DNA from: Paraktedonobacter carboxidivorans
Lineage (GTDB): Bacteria; Chloroflexota; Ktedonobacteria; Ktedonobacterales; Ktedonobacteraceae
Direction: 5' to 3'
Assembly (NCBI GenBank): GCA_041156125.1
Contig: JBEVTI010000002.1
Location: forward strand, 248,001-312,000
DNA length: 64,000 bases
Shown here: in pieces, positions 52,638 through 61,627 of the stretch
How positions within the stretch are numbered: the first letter of the stretch is position 1
Layout of the letters: every line of letters begins with the position of its first letter
The notes under the pieces: generated by a model
Seen by the model: the letters and a program-made list of their open reading frames with translations, nothing else
Databases searched by the model: none
Told to the model about the DNA's origin: nothing
Program-made: the position numbers and the translations under genes

Positions 52638-53435
52638 ATGAGTTCAATTGTCAAACCAGATGAAGCGCAGACGTTATCCACGAGCATTCAGATTGCTATT
52701 GAGGAGGCGGTCCAGGGATCAAAATCCGACGAGCGCGCAGTGGTAATCGATGTGCGCGATATTACCAGGAAACTGCCTCTGGGGCGCGAGTCGATAGAGA
52801 TTGTTAAAGGGATCAGCTTTCAGATCCGCAGTGGGGAGTTTGTCTCGATTGTCGGCCCCTCTGGTTCGGGAAAGAGCACACTCTTAGGGATTGTCGCGGG
52901 CCTGGATAATCCTACCACCGGCCAGATCTTTATTAACGGTATCGATATTACGAAAATGAGCGAAGGGAAACTGGCCGTGGTGCGCAATAGCAGCATTGGC
53001 ATGGTCTTCCAGGCTTTCAATCTGATCCCAACCCTGACGGCCCAGGAGAATGTGGAAGTGCCGCTCTATGTTGGCAAGCACAAAGGTTCTCCCGCCAAAC
53101 GGGCGCAAGAATTGCTCAATCTGGTAGGTCTCTCCCATCGCTTGCATCATCGTCCTAACCAGCTCTCTGGCGGCGAGCAGCAGCGTGTAGCTATAGCGCG
53201 CGCGCTGGCGACTGATCCAGCGCTGGTGATTGCCGACGAGCCGACTGGCAACCTGGATGCGCGCAATGGTGAAAATATTCTCAAGCTGATTACTGATCTG
53301 CGCGACCAGACGAGCAAGACTTTCATTATCGCAACCCATGATCAAAAAGTAGCTTCGCACGCGGACAGGACGTTGCGTATCGTCGATGGACGGCTTGCTG
53401 AACTTGACTATTCTCAGGAAGTTATTACGCAGTAG
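52638..53435 (+). CDS. ABC transporter ATPase, MacB/LolD type
   Basis: The 265-residue ATPase has Walker A GPSGSGKST near residue 75, signature LSGGEQQR near 178, Walker B LVIADEPTGNLD near 195, and THDQK after. An N-terminal 35-residue extension precedes the usual start. It powers the FtsX-type permease encoded next. ATG at 52638 follows GAAGGAG. Confidence 0.93.
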   Translation: MSSIVKPDEAQTLSTSIQIAIEEAVQGSKSDERAVVIDVRDITRKLPLGRESIEIVKGISFQIRSGEFVSIVGPSGSGKSTLLGIVAGLDNPTTGQIFINGIDITKMSEGKLAVVRNSSIGMVFQAFNLIPTLTAQENVEVPLYVGKHKGSPAKRAQELLNLVGLSHRLHHRPNQLSGGEQQRVAIARALATDPALVIADEPTGNLDARNGENILKLITDLRDQTSKTFIIATHDQKVASHADRTLRIVDGRLAELDYSQEVITQ

Positions 53436-53454
53436 GCGTCTCGCAAAGGATCGA

Positions 53455-56172
53455 ATGTCTATGAAGATTGCTCTATACTTCAATCATAGCACGCGCGCCC
53501 TGAAACGTGGCGGTCAGCGCACTATCCTGGCGATGCTTTGCGTCGCGGTGGGAGTCATGGCCGTGGTATCAGTGCAGTTGGTGGGATCGATGCTTCAGAA
53601 CTCTCTCACCAGTGGCGTGCGTGACAGCAACGGGGGCGATATCGCGGTGATCGCTCCAGGTTCACCTCTGAAAGCCAGCGATCTGGCTTTCTTTGCTCAG
53701 CTTAAGCTTCAAGGAAGCATTACCAATTACTCTCCAGTGATCAGTGCCAGCGGTATTCTTAATGCTACCGACTCGGCTTCTCAGGCTTTCACAATCGCGG
53801 CGGTTGACGCGCATAGTTATCCCCTGGTAACGCCGCCAACTTTTGTGCAGCCGGACCACGGCAGCGTTTCAGGGATCTTGCGCAATGATCAGGTGATTGT
53901 CAGCCAGGATTTCCTGGATCGTTATCAGAAACACCTGGGCGATAGTTTAAAGATCTATATCAAGACAGCGACCAGTTCTGGTCAAACGTTGGATATCACA
54001 ATCGCGGGGGTGATCGCCAATAGCGGGGCCTTCGCCCAATCCGGCAACCTTATGCTCATCTCGTCTGACTATTACCTGACCGGGAAGCCTGCCTCGTTCG
54101 CGTCCTATACGACTGTGAATGTCACGACGGCAGACCAGGCTGCTACCAAAGCGGCGGTGCGGACCATTAACGCGCACTTTCCCCTGGTCGCCACGCAAAC
54201 AGTCGATGAGATGATGCAAAGTCAACAATCCTCGGTTGATTTGATCACAAACTTTTTGAAGATCGCGGGCCTGCTGGCGCTGTTAATTGGCGGAGTTGGC
54301 ATTGTGAACACCATGCAGGTGTTGCTCTCGCGCCGCAAAACCGAGATAGCGATGCTCAAGACGACTGGCTATCGGCGCGGGGATCTCTATGCCCTCTTCG
54401 CACTGGAGACAGGTCTGATCGGTCTGCTTGGCAGTCTGGTTGGTTCCGCGGCAGCGATAGGCGTCAGCTTTGTTGTACGTAATCTGCTCGATAATCTGGG
54501 ATTGAATGCGTCCTTCCAAATCGATCCCTTGCTTATCCTGGGTGGTGTGGGCATTGGCTGTGTTACCTCGCTGATCTTTGGCTTGCTACCAATTATTCAG
54601 GCGGCAGGTATTCGTCCGCTCCAGGTGCTTCGCCAAAACGAGCACAAAAGTGCCGGTGGCGTGTTCCAGACAATCCTCTTACTGGTTGTGCTCTCGCTCC
54701 TGTTTTGCGGATTGGCGACGATTATTCTCAATAACAATCTTGTGCTGGGTCTGGAGGCAACCTATGGCACATTGAGTTTCCTGCTGCTGTTAGGCGGGAT
54801 CTTTACGCTAGTAATCCTGGCGGTCAGCAAGTTGCCGGTGCCTGAGCGCTTTCAGATCAAGCAGATCCTTCTGACGCTGCTATGTATAGCCTGCGCTGTT
54901 GCTCTCTACTTTGCTCAGCCGATCTTTGGCATCTGCTTGCTGGTCGTGGCTCTGCTAGGATTGTTCATTGGCCTGCTGCCACGCGGTTTGAAAGTGAGCA
55001 CCCGGATGGCATTGCGCAATCTGGGTCGCCAACGCAGTCGTACCCTGACGACGATGCTTGCGCTGTTCATTGGCGTCTTCGGCATTGGTACGGTGGTGGG
55101 TCTGGGTCACGATACACAAACCGAGGTCGAGAGTACTCTGGCGGCGAATATGCCGTATAACCTGGTGGTGACGACCAATGGTCAGGATACAAATACTCTC
55201 CAGGCAAACCTGAGCAGCATTCCAGGTCTGACCGGGAACCGCGCAGTGCCATTTGTGGCGACGGCTCCTACTTCGATCAACGGCCAGCCGATCGAAAAGA
55301 TTTTGCCTGTGAGCGCTGGACTCCAGAGTGCGATTGGTACCTTGAGCCAGGTTGAGGGGTACGATCTGACGCAGAGCGTGCCATCTCTGACGATTGCGCT
55401 CGGTCGCAATCTCACCGCCGCCGACGCTAACACGCATAATGTCCTCGTTAGCGAGATCCTGACCAGTACTGGATGGCTCGGCTTGAAGATCAAGCCGGGA
55501 GATACGATCACCTTTTCCGGTCAGGATGGGACTGCCCCACAAACTGTGACTGTGGTGGGCATCATCGCCAAGGCAAGTAGTTTCGGGATGCTTGGCAGGG
55601 TTCTAGCTCCGTCCTCAGTAGTCGAGGCGTTGAGTTTGCCGACCGATCGCACCGCGATCTCGTACCTGAATGTCAATACGGCGCAGTATGGTCACGCAGT
55701 ACGCAAGGTTAGCGAGTTAGTGCCCAACGCGGTGATCCAGAATTTAAGCGATACCTCGCTGGCTTTTCTCCAGAGAATAGCGGGAATTATCGATATCATG
55801 CTCGCGCTGGCCGCGCTTTCGGTGATCGCAGCGGTGCTGATCATCGCCAACGCAGTTGCCCTGGCGATGCTGGAGCGCAGACGCGAGCTGGGCATCCTGA
55901 AGTCGGTCGGCTATACTAGCCGCTCTATCCTGGGCGGGATCGCGATTGAGAACGCTGTGATTGGTGGAATAGGGGCCTATGTCGCGATGCTTCTAGCGAC
56001 TGGCATGGTTAGCTTGATGGGGACTGTAATGTTCAATATGACGCTTACGATTGAACCACTGATAGTTGTCAGTATGATCGTGGGGCCGCTTTTACTCGCA
56101 GTGATCACGGCGTCGCTGGTTGCGTGGCAAGCTACCCGTATTCGTCCTCTAGAAGTGTTGCGCTACGAATAA
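53455..56172 (+). CDS. FtsX-type ABC permease, duplicated
   Basis: From ATG at 53455 the protein is 905 residues with an N-terminal helix (ILAMLCVAVGVMAVVSVQLVG, about 24-45), an extracellular MacB_PCD region, a FtsX core (about 267-385, LLALLIGGVGIVNTMQVLLSRRK), a second set of helices, and a second FtsX core near 780-905. Two-FtsX permeases export lipophilic compounds or lipoproteins and may give resistance. The ATPase gene ends 19 bases earlier. Confidence 0.9.
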   Translation: MSMKIALYFNHSTRALKRGGQRTILAMLCVAVGVMAVVSVQLVGSMLQNSLTSGVRDSNGGDIAVIAPGSPLKASDLAFFAQLKLQGSITNYSPVISASGILNATDSASQAFTIAAVDAHSYPLVTPPTFVQPDHGSVSGILRNDQVIVSQDFLDRYQKHLGDSLKIYIKTATSSGQTLDITIAGVIANSGAFAQSGNLMLISSDYYLTGKPASFASYTTVNVTTADQAATKAAVRTINAHFPLVATQTVDEMMQSQQSSVDLITNFLKIAGLLALLIGGVGIVNTMQVLLSRRKTEIAMLKTTGYRRGDLYALFALETGLIGLLGSLVGSAAAIGVSFVVRNLLDNLGLNASFQIDPLLILGGVGIGCVTSLIFGLLPIIQAAGIRPLQVLRQNEHKSAGGVFQTILLLVVLSLLFCGLATIILNNNLVLGLEATYGTLSFLLLLGGIFTLVILAVSKLPVPERFQIKQILLTLLCIACAVALYFAQPIFGICLLVVALLGLFIGLLPRGLKVSTRMALRNLGRQRSRTLTTMLALFIGVFGIGTVVGLGHDTQTEVESTLAANMPYNLVVTTNGQDTNTLQANLSSIPGLTGNRAVPFVATAPTSINGQPIEKILPVSAGLQSAIGTLSQVEGYDLTQSVPSLTIALGRNLTAADANTHNVLVSEILTSTGWLGLKIKPGDTITFSGQDGTAPQTVTVVGIIAKASSFGMLGRVLAPSSVVEALSLPTDRTAISYLNVNTAQYGHAVRKVSELVPNAVIQNLSDTSLAFLQRIAGIIDIMLALAALSVIAAVLIIANAVALAMLERRRELGILKSVGYTSRSILGGIAIENAVIGGIGAYVAMLLATGMVSLMGTVMFNMTLTIEPLIVVSMIVGPLLLAVITASLVAWQATRIRPLEVLRYE

Positions 56173-56272
56173 TACTTCAAGAGGCAATCCTGGAAATGCG
56201 TGTGTTACAGGGGAGCCGGTTGTTGCGAACGACCAGTTCCCCTACGGAATCGTCTTACAGAGGAGGTTTCTC

Positions 56273-58144
56273 ATGTCTCTTCCCATCATCCCCGGCGCTG
56301 AGCCTGTCTCAGTTAGCGGAACTCGTGGTGGCATATTGCTTCTCCATGGCTACGGATCGACGCCGCAGCAGTTGCGTTCCTGGGGCCTGGCTCTCGCGCA
56401 GGCAGGCTTTTCCGTCGAGGTACCTCTCCTGCCAGGCCATGGTACCACTGCCGAGGATCTGGATACCACGGGCTGGTCTGATTATCTCAAATGCGCGGAG
56501 ACTTACTTCAAAAAGCTGCGCGCGCGTCACCAGCATGTCTTTGTTGGCGGTATCTGCCTGGGTGGCATGCTCGCTGCTTGGATGGAAATCCAGCATCCCA
56601 AAAGGATTGCTGGCTTGTTGCTGATGAATGTGCCGTTTAAGTCGCCCAAAGGTGGCAGCATGAAAATCGGCAGACGCTTGATTAAGCTGGGAAAACGGTT
56701 TTTTCACTTGCCAGCCAATGCTGTCTTTGTCGCTGACCCGGATGCTCCCGCTGTGATCTCCTATAATAAGCTCCCTATCGAGCCTATGGGTACTATCCTT
56801 CCATACTTTGAGCTTATTCGTAAACGCGCGCCGAAGATTCAGTGTCCATCGCTTGTCTTCACGAGCAAGCTCGATCCAACCGCTTCGGCGAAGGAGGCCG
56901 AGTACTGGAATGAGAACTCCGGGCCAGTTGAGCAGATCTTGTTGGAACGCAGCAATCATGCCGCGACTCTCGATTATGATAAAGATCTGGTGAATGAGCT
57001 GACTATCGCGTTCGCCAATGATATCATTGAGGGCTCCTATACGCGAGGGCAGGATAAGGAGTCTTCGTGGTGCGCGCATAAAAAATCTGCCGCTGTATCT
57101 ACTGCCGCTATCGATGTCCAGAGTCTCGCCAAGCGCTATCATAAGACTGACAAGGCAGACGCGGTTGACCAGATCTCTTTCCAGGTTCGAACCGGGGAGA
57201 TCTTTGGCTTGCTTGGACCCAATGGGGCTGGCAAGAGCACTACTATCGGGGTCTTGACGACCACGGTGCGCTCTACTGGTGGGATTGTTTCTATCATGGG
57301 AATCAATGTGTCCAAAGATCCGCTGGCGGTTAAACAGCGCATCTCTGTGGTCCCCCAGAAATGTAATCTCGACCAGAGCCTGACCGCGCGCGAGATCCTC
57401 ACGTATCACGCCAGCTATCATGGCATCCCCCGCGCTGAGCGTGAGGCACGCGCTACGGCTTTGCTGGAGGAGTTCGGCCTGACTACTAATGGGAACTCTA
57501 AGGTGAAGACTTTCTCCGGGGGAATGGCCCAGCGCCTCTTGATTGCTCGCGCTCTGATGCATAACCCGGATGTGCTGTTCCTGGACGAGCCGACAAATAA
57601 TCTTGATCCGCAAGCCCGGCTGTTCCTCTGGGAGCGTATCCGCGCGCTGAAAGAGCGTGGGATGACGATTATGCTGACGACCCACGATATGGAGGAGGCG
57701 AGCCGTCTCTGTGATCGCATCGCGATTATGGATAAGGGGCATATTCTTGTGTGCGATACCCCTGATGAGCTGGTCAAGCTCATCCCCGGTGGCTCAACTC
57801 TCGAAGTTCGCGTGCGTGTTCCCGCGCCCATGCCTGTTCTGGTGAGCGTGGGTGCTGGCACGGATGCTGACTCGAACATTGCAAGCGCGTCAGATGAGAT
57901 CCAGCATGCTCTCCAGGGACTGCCAGGGGCGCAACGGGTCGAGGAGATTCCGCTGCCTAAAGGAGAGGCCGGTCAGACTGATACCGCTGTTTTCCGCATC
58001 TATGGGGAAAGTGTCTCGACCCTTATTCCCAAAACCATTCATATGGTCGCAGAAACCAATGCCGAATTGTGCGATCTGCATATCAATCATCCCAGCCTTG
58101 AGGATGTTTTCATTCATCTCACCGGAAGGAATTTACGCGCATGA
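56273..58144 (+). CDS. Fusion of alpha/beta hydrolase and DrrA-type ABC ATPase
   Basis: One 623-residue frame holds two proteins that are normally separate. Residues 1-245 are an alpha/beta hydrolase of the carboxylesterase/monoacylglycerol-lipase type: ILLLHGYGSTPQQL (oxyanion), nucleophile elbow GGICLGG where Cys95 replaces the usual Ser, Asp in TSKLDPTAS near 206 and His in RSNHAATLDY near 228. Residues about 270-623 are an ATPase like DrrA: Walker A GLLGPNGAGKSTT near 316, signature FSGGMAQRL near 417, Walker B VLFLDEPTNNLDP near 438, H-loop TTHD, then a C-terminal substrate-specific region. No stop or start separates them. The ATPase would pair with the next permease; the hydrolase may release or modify the exported product. 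ATG at 56273 follows GGAGG. Confidence 0.9.
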   Translation: MSLPIIPGAEPVSVSGTRGGILLLHGYGSTPQQLRSWGLALAQAGFSVEVPLLPGHGTTAEDLDTTGWSDYLKCAETYFKKLRARHQHVFVGGICLGGMLAAWMEIQHPKRIAGLLLMNVPFKSPKGGSMKIGRRLIKLGKRFFHLPANAVFVADPDAPAVISYNKLPIEPMGTILPYFELIRKRAPKIQCPSLVFTSKLDPTASAKEAEYWNENSGPVEQILLERSNHAATLDYDKDLVNELTIAFANDIIEGSYTRGQDKESSWCAHKKSAAVSTAAIDVQSLAKRYHKTDKADAVDQISFQVRTGEIFGLLGPNGAGKSTTIGVLTTTVRSTGGIVSIMGINVSKDPLAVKQRISVVPQKCNLDQSLTAREILTYHASYHGIPRAEREARATALLEEFGLTTNGNSKVKTFSGGMAQRLLIARALMHNPDVLFLDEPTNNLDPQARLFLWERIRALKERGMTIMLTTHDMEEASRLCDRIAIMDKGHILVCDTPDELVKLIPGGSTLEVRVRVPAPMPVLVSVGAGTDADSNIASASDEIQHALQGLPGAQRVEEIPLPKGEAGQTDTAVFRIYGESVSTLIPKTIHMVAETNAELCDLHINHPSLEDVFIHLTGRNLRA

Positions 58145-59004
58145 GCACGATTGCCCCTTCTTCCCTGCCAGCAAAGGCCAACTTGAGTATGGGACCCTTG
58201 CCAGGTAAACGCTATATGGTTCTGCTCCTGGCTTTCTGGCATATCCTGCGCCGCGACCTGCGGGTCTCTGTACGTGAATGGGTACCCTTTATTATGCAAA
58301 CACTGGTCCAGCCCTTCTTTTTCCTGCTGGTGTTTGGACGGATTATGCCAGAGGCAGGGCTGTCGCAAGCGAGCTATCCGGCGCTCTTCCTACCCGGCGT
58401 AGTCGCGCTGAATATCGGCCTGGCTGGTGTGCAGAGTATCGCGATTTCGTTGATTACCGATCTGGGGGGAGCGCGGGAGATCGATGATCGCCTGCTCGCG
58501 CCTCTGCCAGTTGCCCTGAGCGCGCTTGAAAAAGTCGTTTTTGCTAGCTTGCGTAGTCTGATCGCGGGCGCGGTGACTATTCCGCTGGGTTACTTGCTGC
58601 TGGGGAGCGGCTTCCAGGTCCGCACAGATATGATCGTGACTCTGATTGTAGTCATGGTGCTGACCGCTCTGACCAGTTCTGCGTTGGGCCTGCTCTTCGG
58701 TGCTGGACTACCCATAGATAAAATCTTCTTACTCTTTACAATCGTCTTTAGCCTTGTTCAGTTCACAGGCTGTGTCTTCTTCACCTGGACTTCTCTGAAT
58801 GACTTCAAGGTCTTTCAGATCATCACCTTGCTGAATCCTGTGACCTATGCATGTGAAGGGCTACGTTACGCGATGGTGCCGCCAGTTCACGGACAGGCTA
58901 TAGCTACGCTGCCTATCGTTTGGGTGGTGCTGGGGCTAAGCGCCTTCTTTGTGGTCTTCATGATCCTGGGAATACGGGCATTTCGCAAGCGAGCTGTGTC
59001 GTAA
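58141..59004 (+). CDS. DrrB-type ABC-2 permease
   Basis: The 287-residue membrane protein has six hydrophobic helices and the ABC-2 signature (GITLLGTVVLG-like; here ARSLIAGAVTIPLGYLLLGSGF and CVFFTWTSLNDFKVFQIITLLNPVTYACEGLRYAM). It overlaps the fusion gene stop by 4 bases (ATGA), so ATPase and permease are coupled. DrrAB-type exporters confer self-resistance to aromatic polyketides such as daunorubicin. Confidence 0.9.
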   Translation: MSTIAPSSLPAKANLSMGPLPGKRYMVLLLAFWHILRRDLRVSVREWVPFIMQTLVQPFFFLLVFGRIMPEAGLSQASYPALFLPGVVALNIGLAGVQSIAISLITDLGGAREIDDRLLAPLPVALSALEKVVFASLRSLIAGAVTIPLGYLLLGSGFQVRTDMIVTLIVVMVLTALTSSALGLLFGAGLPIDKIFLLFTIVFSLVQFTGCVFFTWTSLNDFKVFQIITLLNPVTYACEGLRYAMVPPVHGQAIATLPIVWVVLGLSAFFVVFMILGIRAFRKRAVS

Positions 59005-59206
59005 TGTAGGGTTTTCCCTTCTCGCTTTCAGCGGGAGTGTGGAGGGCTAGCCGCCCTCTGCCGGGGATGAAGCGCGGGAGTTCCCGAAGTCTTTCTCTTC
59101 TGACTTGCCGCTTGCGGCGAGAAAGGGAAACAGGAAGCCGGGAAACTCCCCGGACCCCGCGAGGGAGCAGATGCCCCCTTGATCCCGGAAGGTTCTAAAG
59201 GAGCAA

Positions 59207-60865
59207 ATGGATATGAGCACAACAGGCCAGCGAACAGAGATCGAAACTGTACCTGTGTTGATTGTAGGGGGCAGCCTGGTAGGTCTGTCTACCTCGCTTT
59301 TCCTCTCGTTTTATGGCATTCCATCGCTGCTGGTTGAGCGCCATAGTGGGATCTCACCTCACCCACGCGCCTTCAATTTCAATATGCGCACCATGGAGAT
59401 CTTCCGCTCGGTTGCAGCGGAGGAGGCCATTCGTAGGAAAGCGCCGCCTCATTTTCAGAATAGTGGCATTCTTCAGGCAGAGAGCCTGGTTGGTAGAGAG
59501 TTTGGCTGGATTACCCAGGACACGACCAGCAGTGATCTCAGTCCACTTGCGGGCTGCATTATTGGTCAGGACGTTCTGGAACCTGTTTTGCGCGCGCGCG
59601 CGCTGGAACTGGGAAGCGCAATGCGTTTCTCCACAGAGTTCGTTGCTTTTGAGCAAGATAGCGATGGGGTAAACGCGGTGATCCGCGATCGCGTGAGCGG
59701 TGCTGAGAGCAACGTGCGCGCGCGCTATCTGGTAGCTGCTGACGGGAATCGCAGCGCGATCCGCCAGCAGCTTGGGATCAAGACATTCGGCCCTGGTTTG
59801 ATCGGGCATCAATTCAGTATTCTCTTCCAGGCAGATGTGGAGGGTCCACTGCGCGGCAGGAAGCTGGCCGTCTGTTTTGTCAATAATCCGGGCGTGCGCA
59901 AGGGAACTTCGCTGGTCTTCGCGCGCAATGGCGATGGTTTCGCGCTCTTCACTCCTTATCGGCCAGATGAGGAGCAGGAGGCAGACTTCGCCGGGGAGCG
60001 CGGAATTGAACTGGTGCGCGCTGCCGTTGGCGTACCCGATCTGTCTGTGGAGATCCTCAATGTGACTCCCTGGGAGGTTGCCGCCTGGGCCGCGCAACGT
60101 TTTCAGGAAGGCCGCGTTTTCCTAGCTGGTGATTCCGCTCATGTTACCCCGCCTGCCGGAGCCTTTGGGGCCAATACGGGGATTGCCGATGCGTATAACC
60201 TGGCCTGGAAGCTGGCGCTGGTTCTCCAGGAGCAGGCCGGGCCAGAGCTTTTGCGAACGTACAGCGAAGAACGCCAACCAGTCGTGCGTGGGACCACGGA
60301 ACAGTCATTTGCGATGTTTACGCGCTTTTCCGCTGGTCCTGGAGGTGCTCAGGGGGGAACGCCGATTCTGCCGTACAACTCTATTGCTTTTGGTTATCGC
60401 TATCAGGGAGAGCATATCCCCGCTGAGTCCAGCGAGCAGGGAGCTTTTGAAAATCCGCACGAGCCGTCAGGCCATCCCGGTAGCCATGCCGCGCATGTCG
60501 TGCTGCATCAGGGAGAGCGCCAGTTCTCGACGCTTGATCTCTTTGGTAAGCATTTTGTCCTGCTTACTGGTGCTCAGGGGAGCTACTGGCGTGAGCCCGC
60601 GAGCAAGGTCGCCGCGAGCCTGGGTCTACCCCTGGACATCTATCAGATCGCTGGTGAGGACGGCTTTGCCAGTCTTGACCAGCGTTTCCTGAGCGCCTAT
60701 GGCCTGCGCGAGGATGGCGCGGTGCTCGTGCGACCCGATGGCTTTATCGCCTGGCGCGCGGTTACAACCGAGCAGCATCCCGCTGAAGCTATTGAACAGG
60801 CTTTGCGCCTCCAGTTCGTGCAAACTGCTGGCAAGGCACAGAAAGAGGCAATCTTCAGCCACTAA
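59207..60865 (+). CDS. FAD-dependent aromatic polyketide hydroxylase 1
   Basis: The 552-residue flavoprotein is in the PHBH/RdmE-PgaE type: VLIVGGSLVGLSTSLFLSFYG near residue 17, RHSGISPHPRAFNFNMRTMEIFR near 45, VAADGNRSAIRQQLG (DG motif) near 175, VFLAGDSAHVTPPAGAFGANTGIADAYNLAWKLA (GD motif) near 305, and a C-terminal thioredoxin-like domain to 552. It hydroxylates phenolic polyketides with NAD(P)H and oxygen. Paralogous to the gene at 61628. ATG at 59207 follows AAAGGAG. Confidence 0.93.
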   Translation: MDMSTTGQRTEIETVPVLIVGGSLVGLSTSLFLSFYGIPSLLVERHSGISPHPRAFNFNMRTMEIFRSVAAEEAIRRKAPPHFQNSGILQAESLVGREFGWITQDTTSSDLSPLAGCIIGQDVLEPVLRARALELGSAMRFSTEFVAFEQDSDGVNAVIRDRVSGAESNVRARYLVAADGNRSAIRQQLGIKTFGPGLIGHQFSILFQADVEGPLRGRKLAVCFVNNPGVRKGTSLVFARNGDGFALFTPYRPDEEQEADFAGERGIELVRAAVGVPDLSVEILNVTPWEVAAWAAQRFQEGRVFLAGDSAHVTPPAGAFGANTGIADAYNLAWKLALVLQEQAGPELLRTYSEERQPVVRGTTEQSFAMFTRFSAGPGGAQGGTPILPYNSIAFGYRYQGEHIPAESSEQGAFENPHEPSGHPGSHAAHVVLHQGERQFSTLDLFGKHFVLLTGAQGSYWREPASKVAASLGLPLDIYQIAGEDGFASLDQRFLSAYGLREDGAVLVRPDGFIAWRAVTTEQHPAEAIEQALRLQFVQTAGKAQKEAIFSH

Positions 60866-60922
60866 GTTAAACAGAAGACGAGAACGACGCATAGACAGCA
60901 CAGAGAATAGGAGAAACAGTAT

Positions 60923-61528
60923 ATGAGCGTGAGACACGAACTCTTCCAGAACTTCGACGCGGCTTACGAGAGCGTTGCCCCATGGGACATCGACCATCCG
61001 CAGGACATTTATATTGAGCTGGCGCGGGCAGGCGCGATTCAGGGATCGGTGCTCGACGCGGGTTGTGGGACTGGTGAGAATACCCTGCATGTTGCCCGAA
61101 CCTGCCAGGATATCTGGGGGGTTGATATCTCGCCTCTGGCCATTCAGAGAGCGCGCGAAAAAGCCAGCGAGCGCGGACTCCAGGTGACATTTCAGGTCGG
61201 CGACGCGCTGGCTATCTCCAAACTGGGACGTACCTTTGATACGGTGATCGATTGCGGCCTCATGCACAATTTCTCGGATGAGGAGCGAACTCTCTTTATT
61301 GAGGAATTGAAAAGCGTACTTCAGCCCGGGGGAAAGTATTTCCTCCATTGCTTTAGCTTGCAGTTGCCAGGCGGCGTTGGTCCTCGGGGGATCACTCCTG
61401 ATGAGATTACCAGCATGTTCGGCGCGGGCTGGCAGGTGAACAGTATCCGCCCGACCCACTTTGAACTGAGCACAATGAGCTATCAGCCACCCGCCTGGAT
61501 CGCGGAAATCATCCGCGTGGTGGAGTGA
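60923..61528 (+). CDS. SAM-dependent methyltransferase
   Basis: The 201-residue class I methyltransferase has VLDAGCGTGENTLHVARTC near residue 45, WGVDISPLAIQRAREKA and FDTVIDCGLMHNFSDEE (motif II) with LQPGGKYFLHCF after. ATG at 60923 follows AGGAGAAAC. It lies between the two FAD hydroxylases and is likely an O-methyltransferase for the product, but the small size also fits other substrates. Confidence 0.85.
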   Translation: MSVRHELFQNFDAAYESVAPWDIDHPQDIYIELARAGAIQGSVLDAGCGTGENTLHVARTCQDIWGVDISPLAIQRAREKASERGLQVTFQVGDALAISKLGRTFDTVIDCGLMHNFSDEERTLFIEELKSVLQPGGKYFLHCFSLQLPGGVGPRGITPDEITSMFGAGWQVNSIRPTHFELSTMSYQPPAWIAEIIRVVE

Positions 61529-61556
61529 AGATCAAGATGAACTGAGGGTGACCAGT

Positions 61557-61590
61557 TGGCTATCCAGCATGTGCTTTGTCTGGATAGCCA
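61557..61590 (+). promoter_or_regulatory. Hairpin before second FAD hydroxylase
   Basis: TGGCTATCCAG (61557-61567) pairs perfectly with 61580-61590 around a 12-base loop. It lies in the leader of the gene at 61628 and could be a terminator or attenuator between methyltransferase and hydroxylase. Confidence 0.45.
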
Positions 61591-61627
61591 GCCCTGGTCT
61601 CTCTCGCCTGAGAAAGAGCAAGATAGC

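Noticed and set aside
56309..57742. 477-codon reverse ORF under the hydrolase-ABC fusion
   Set aside because: Long but antisense to unmistakable Walker and hydrolase motifs; GC-rich genes commonly give such shadow frames.
59354..60097. 247-codon reverse ORF over FAD hydroxylase 1
   Set aside because: Antisense shadow; a similar one appears at the matching place in the paralogue, as expected from shared sequence.
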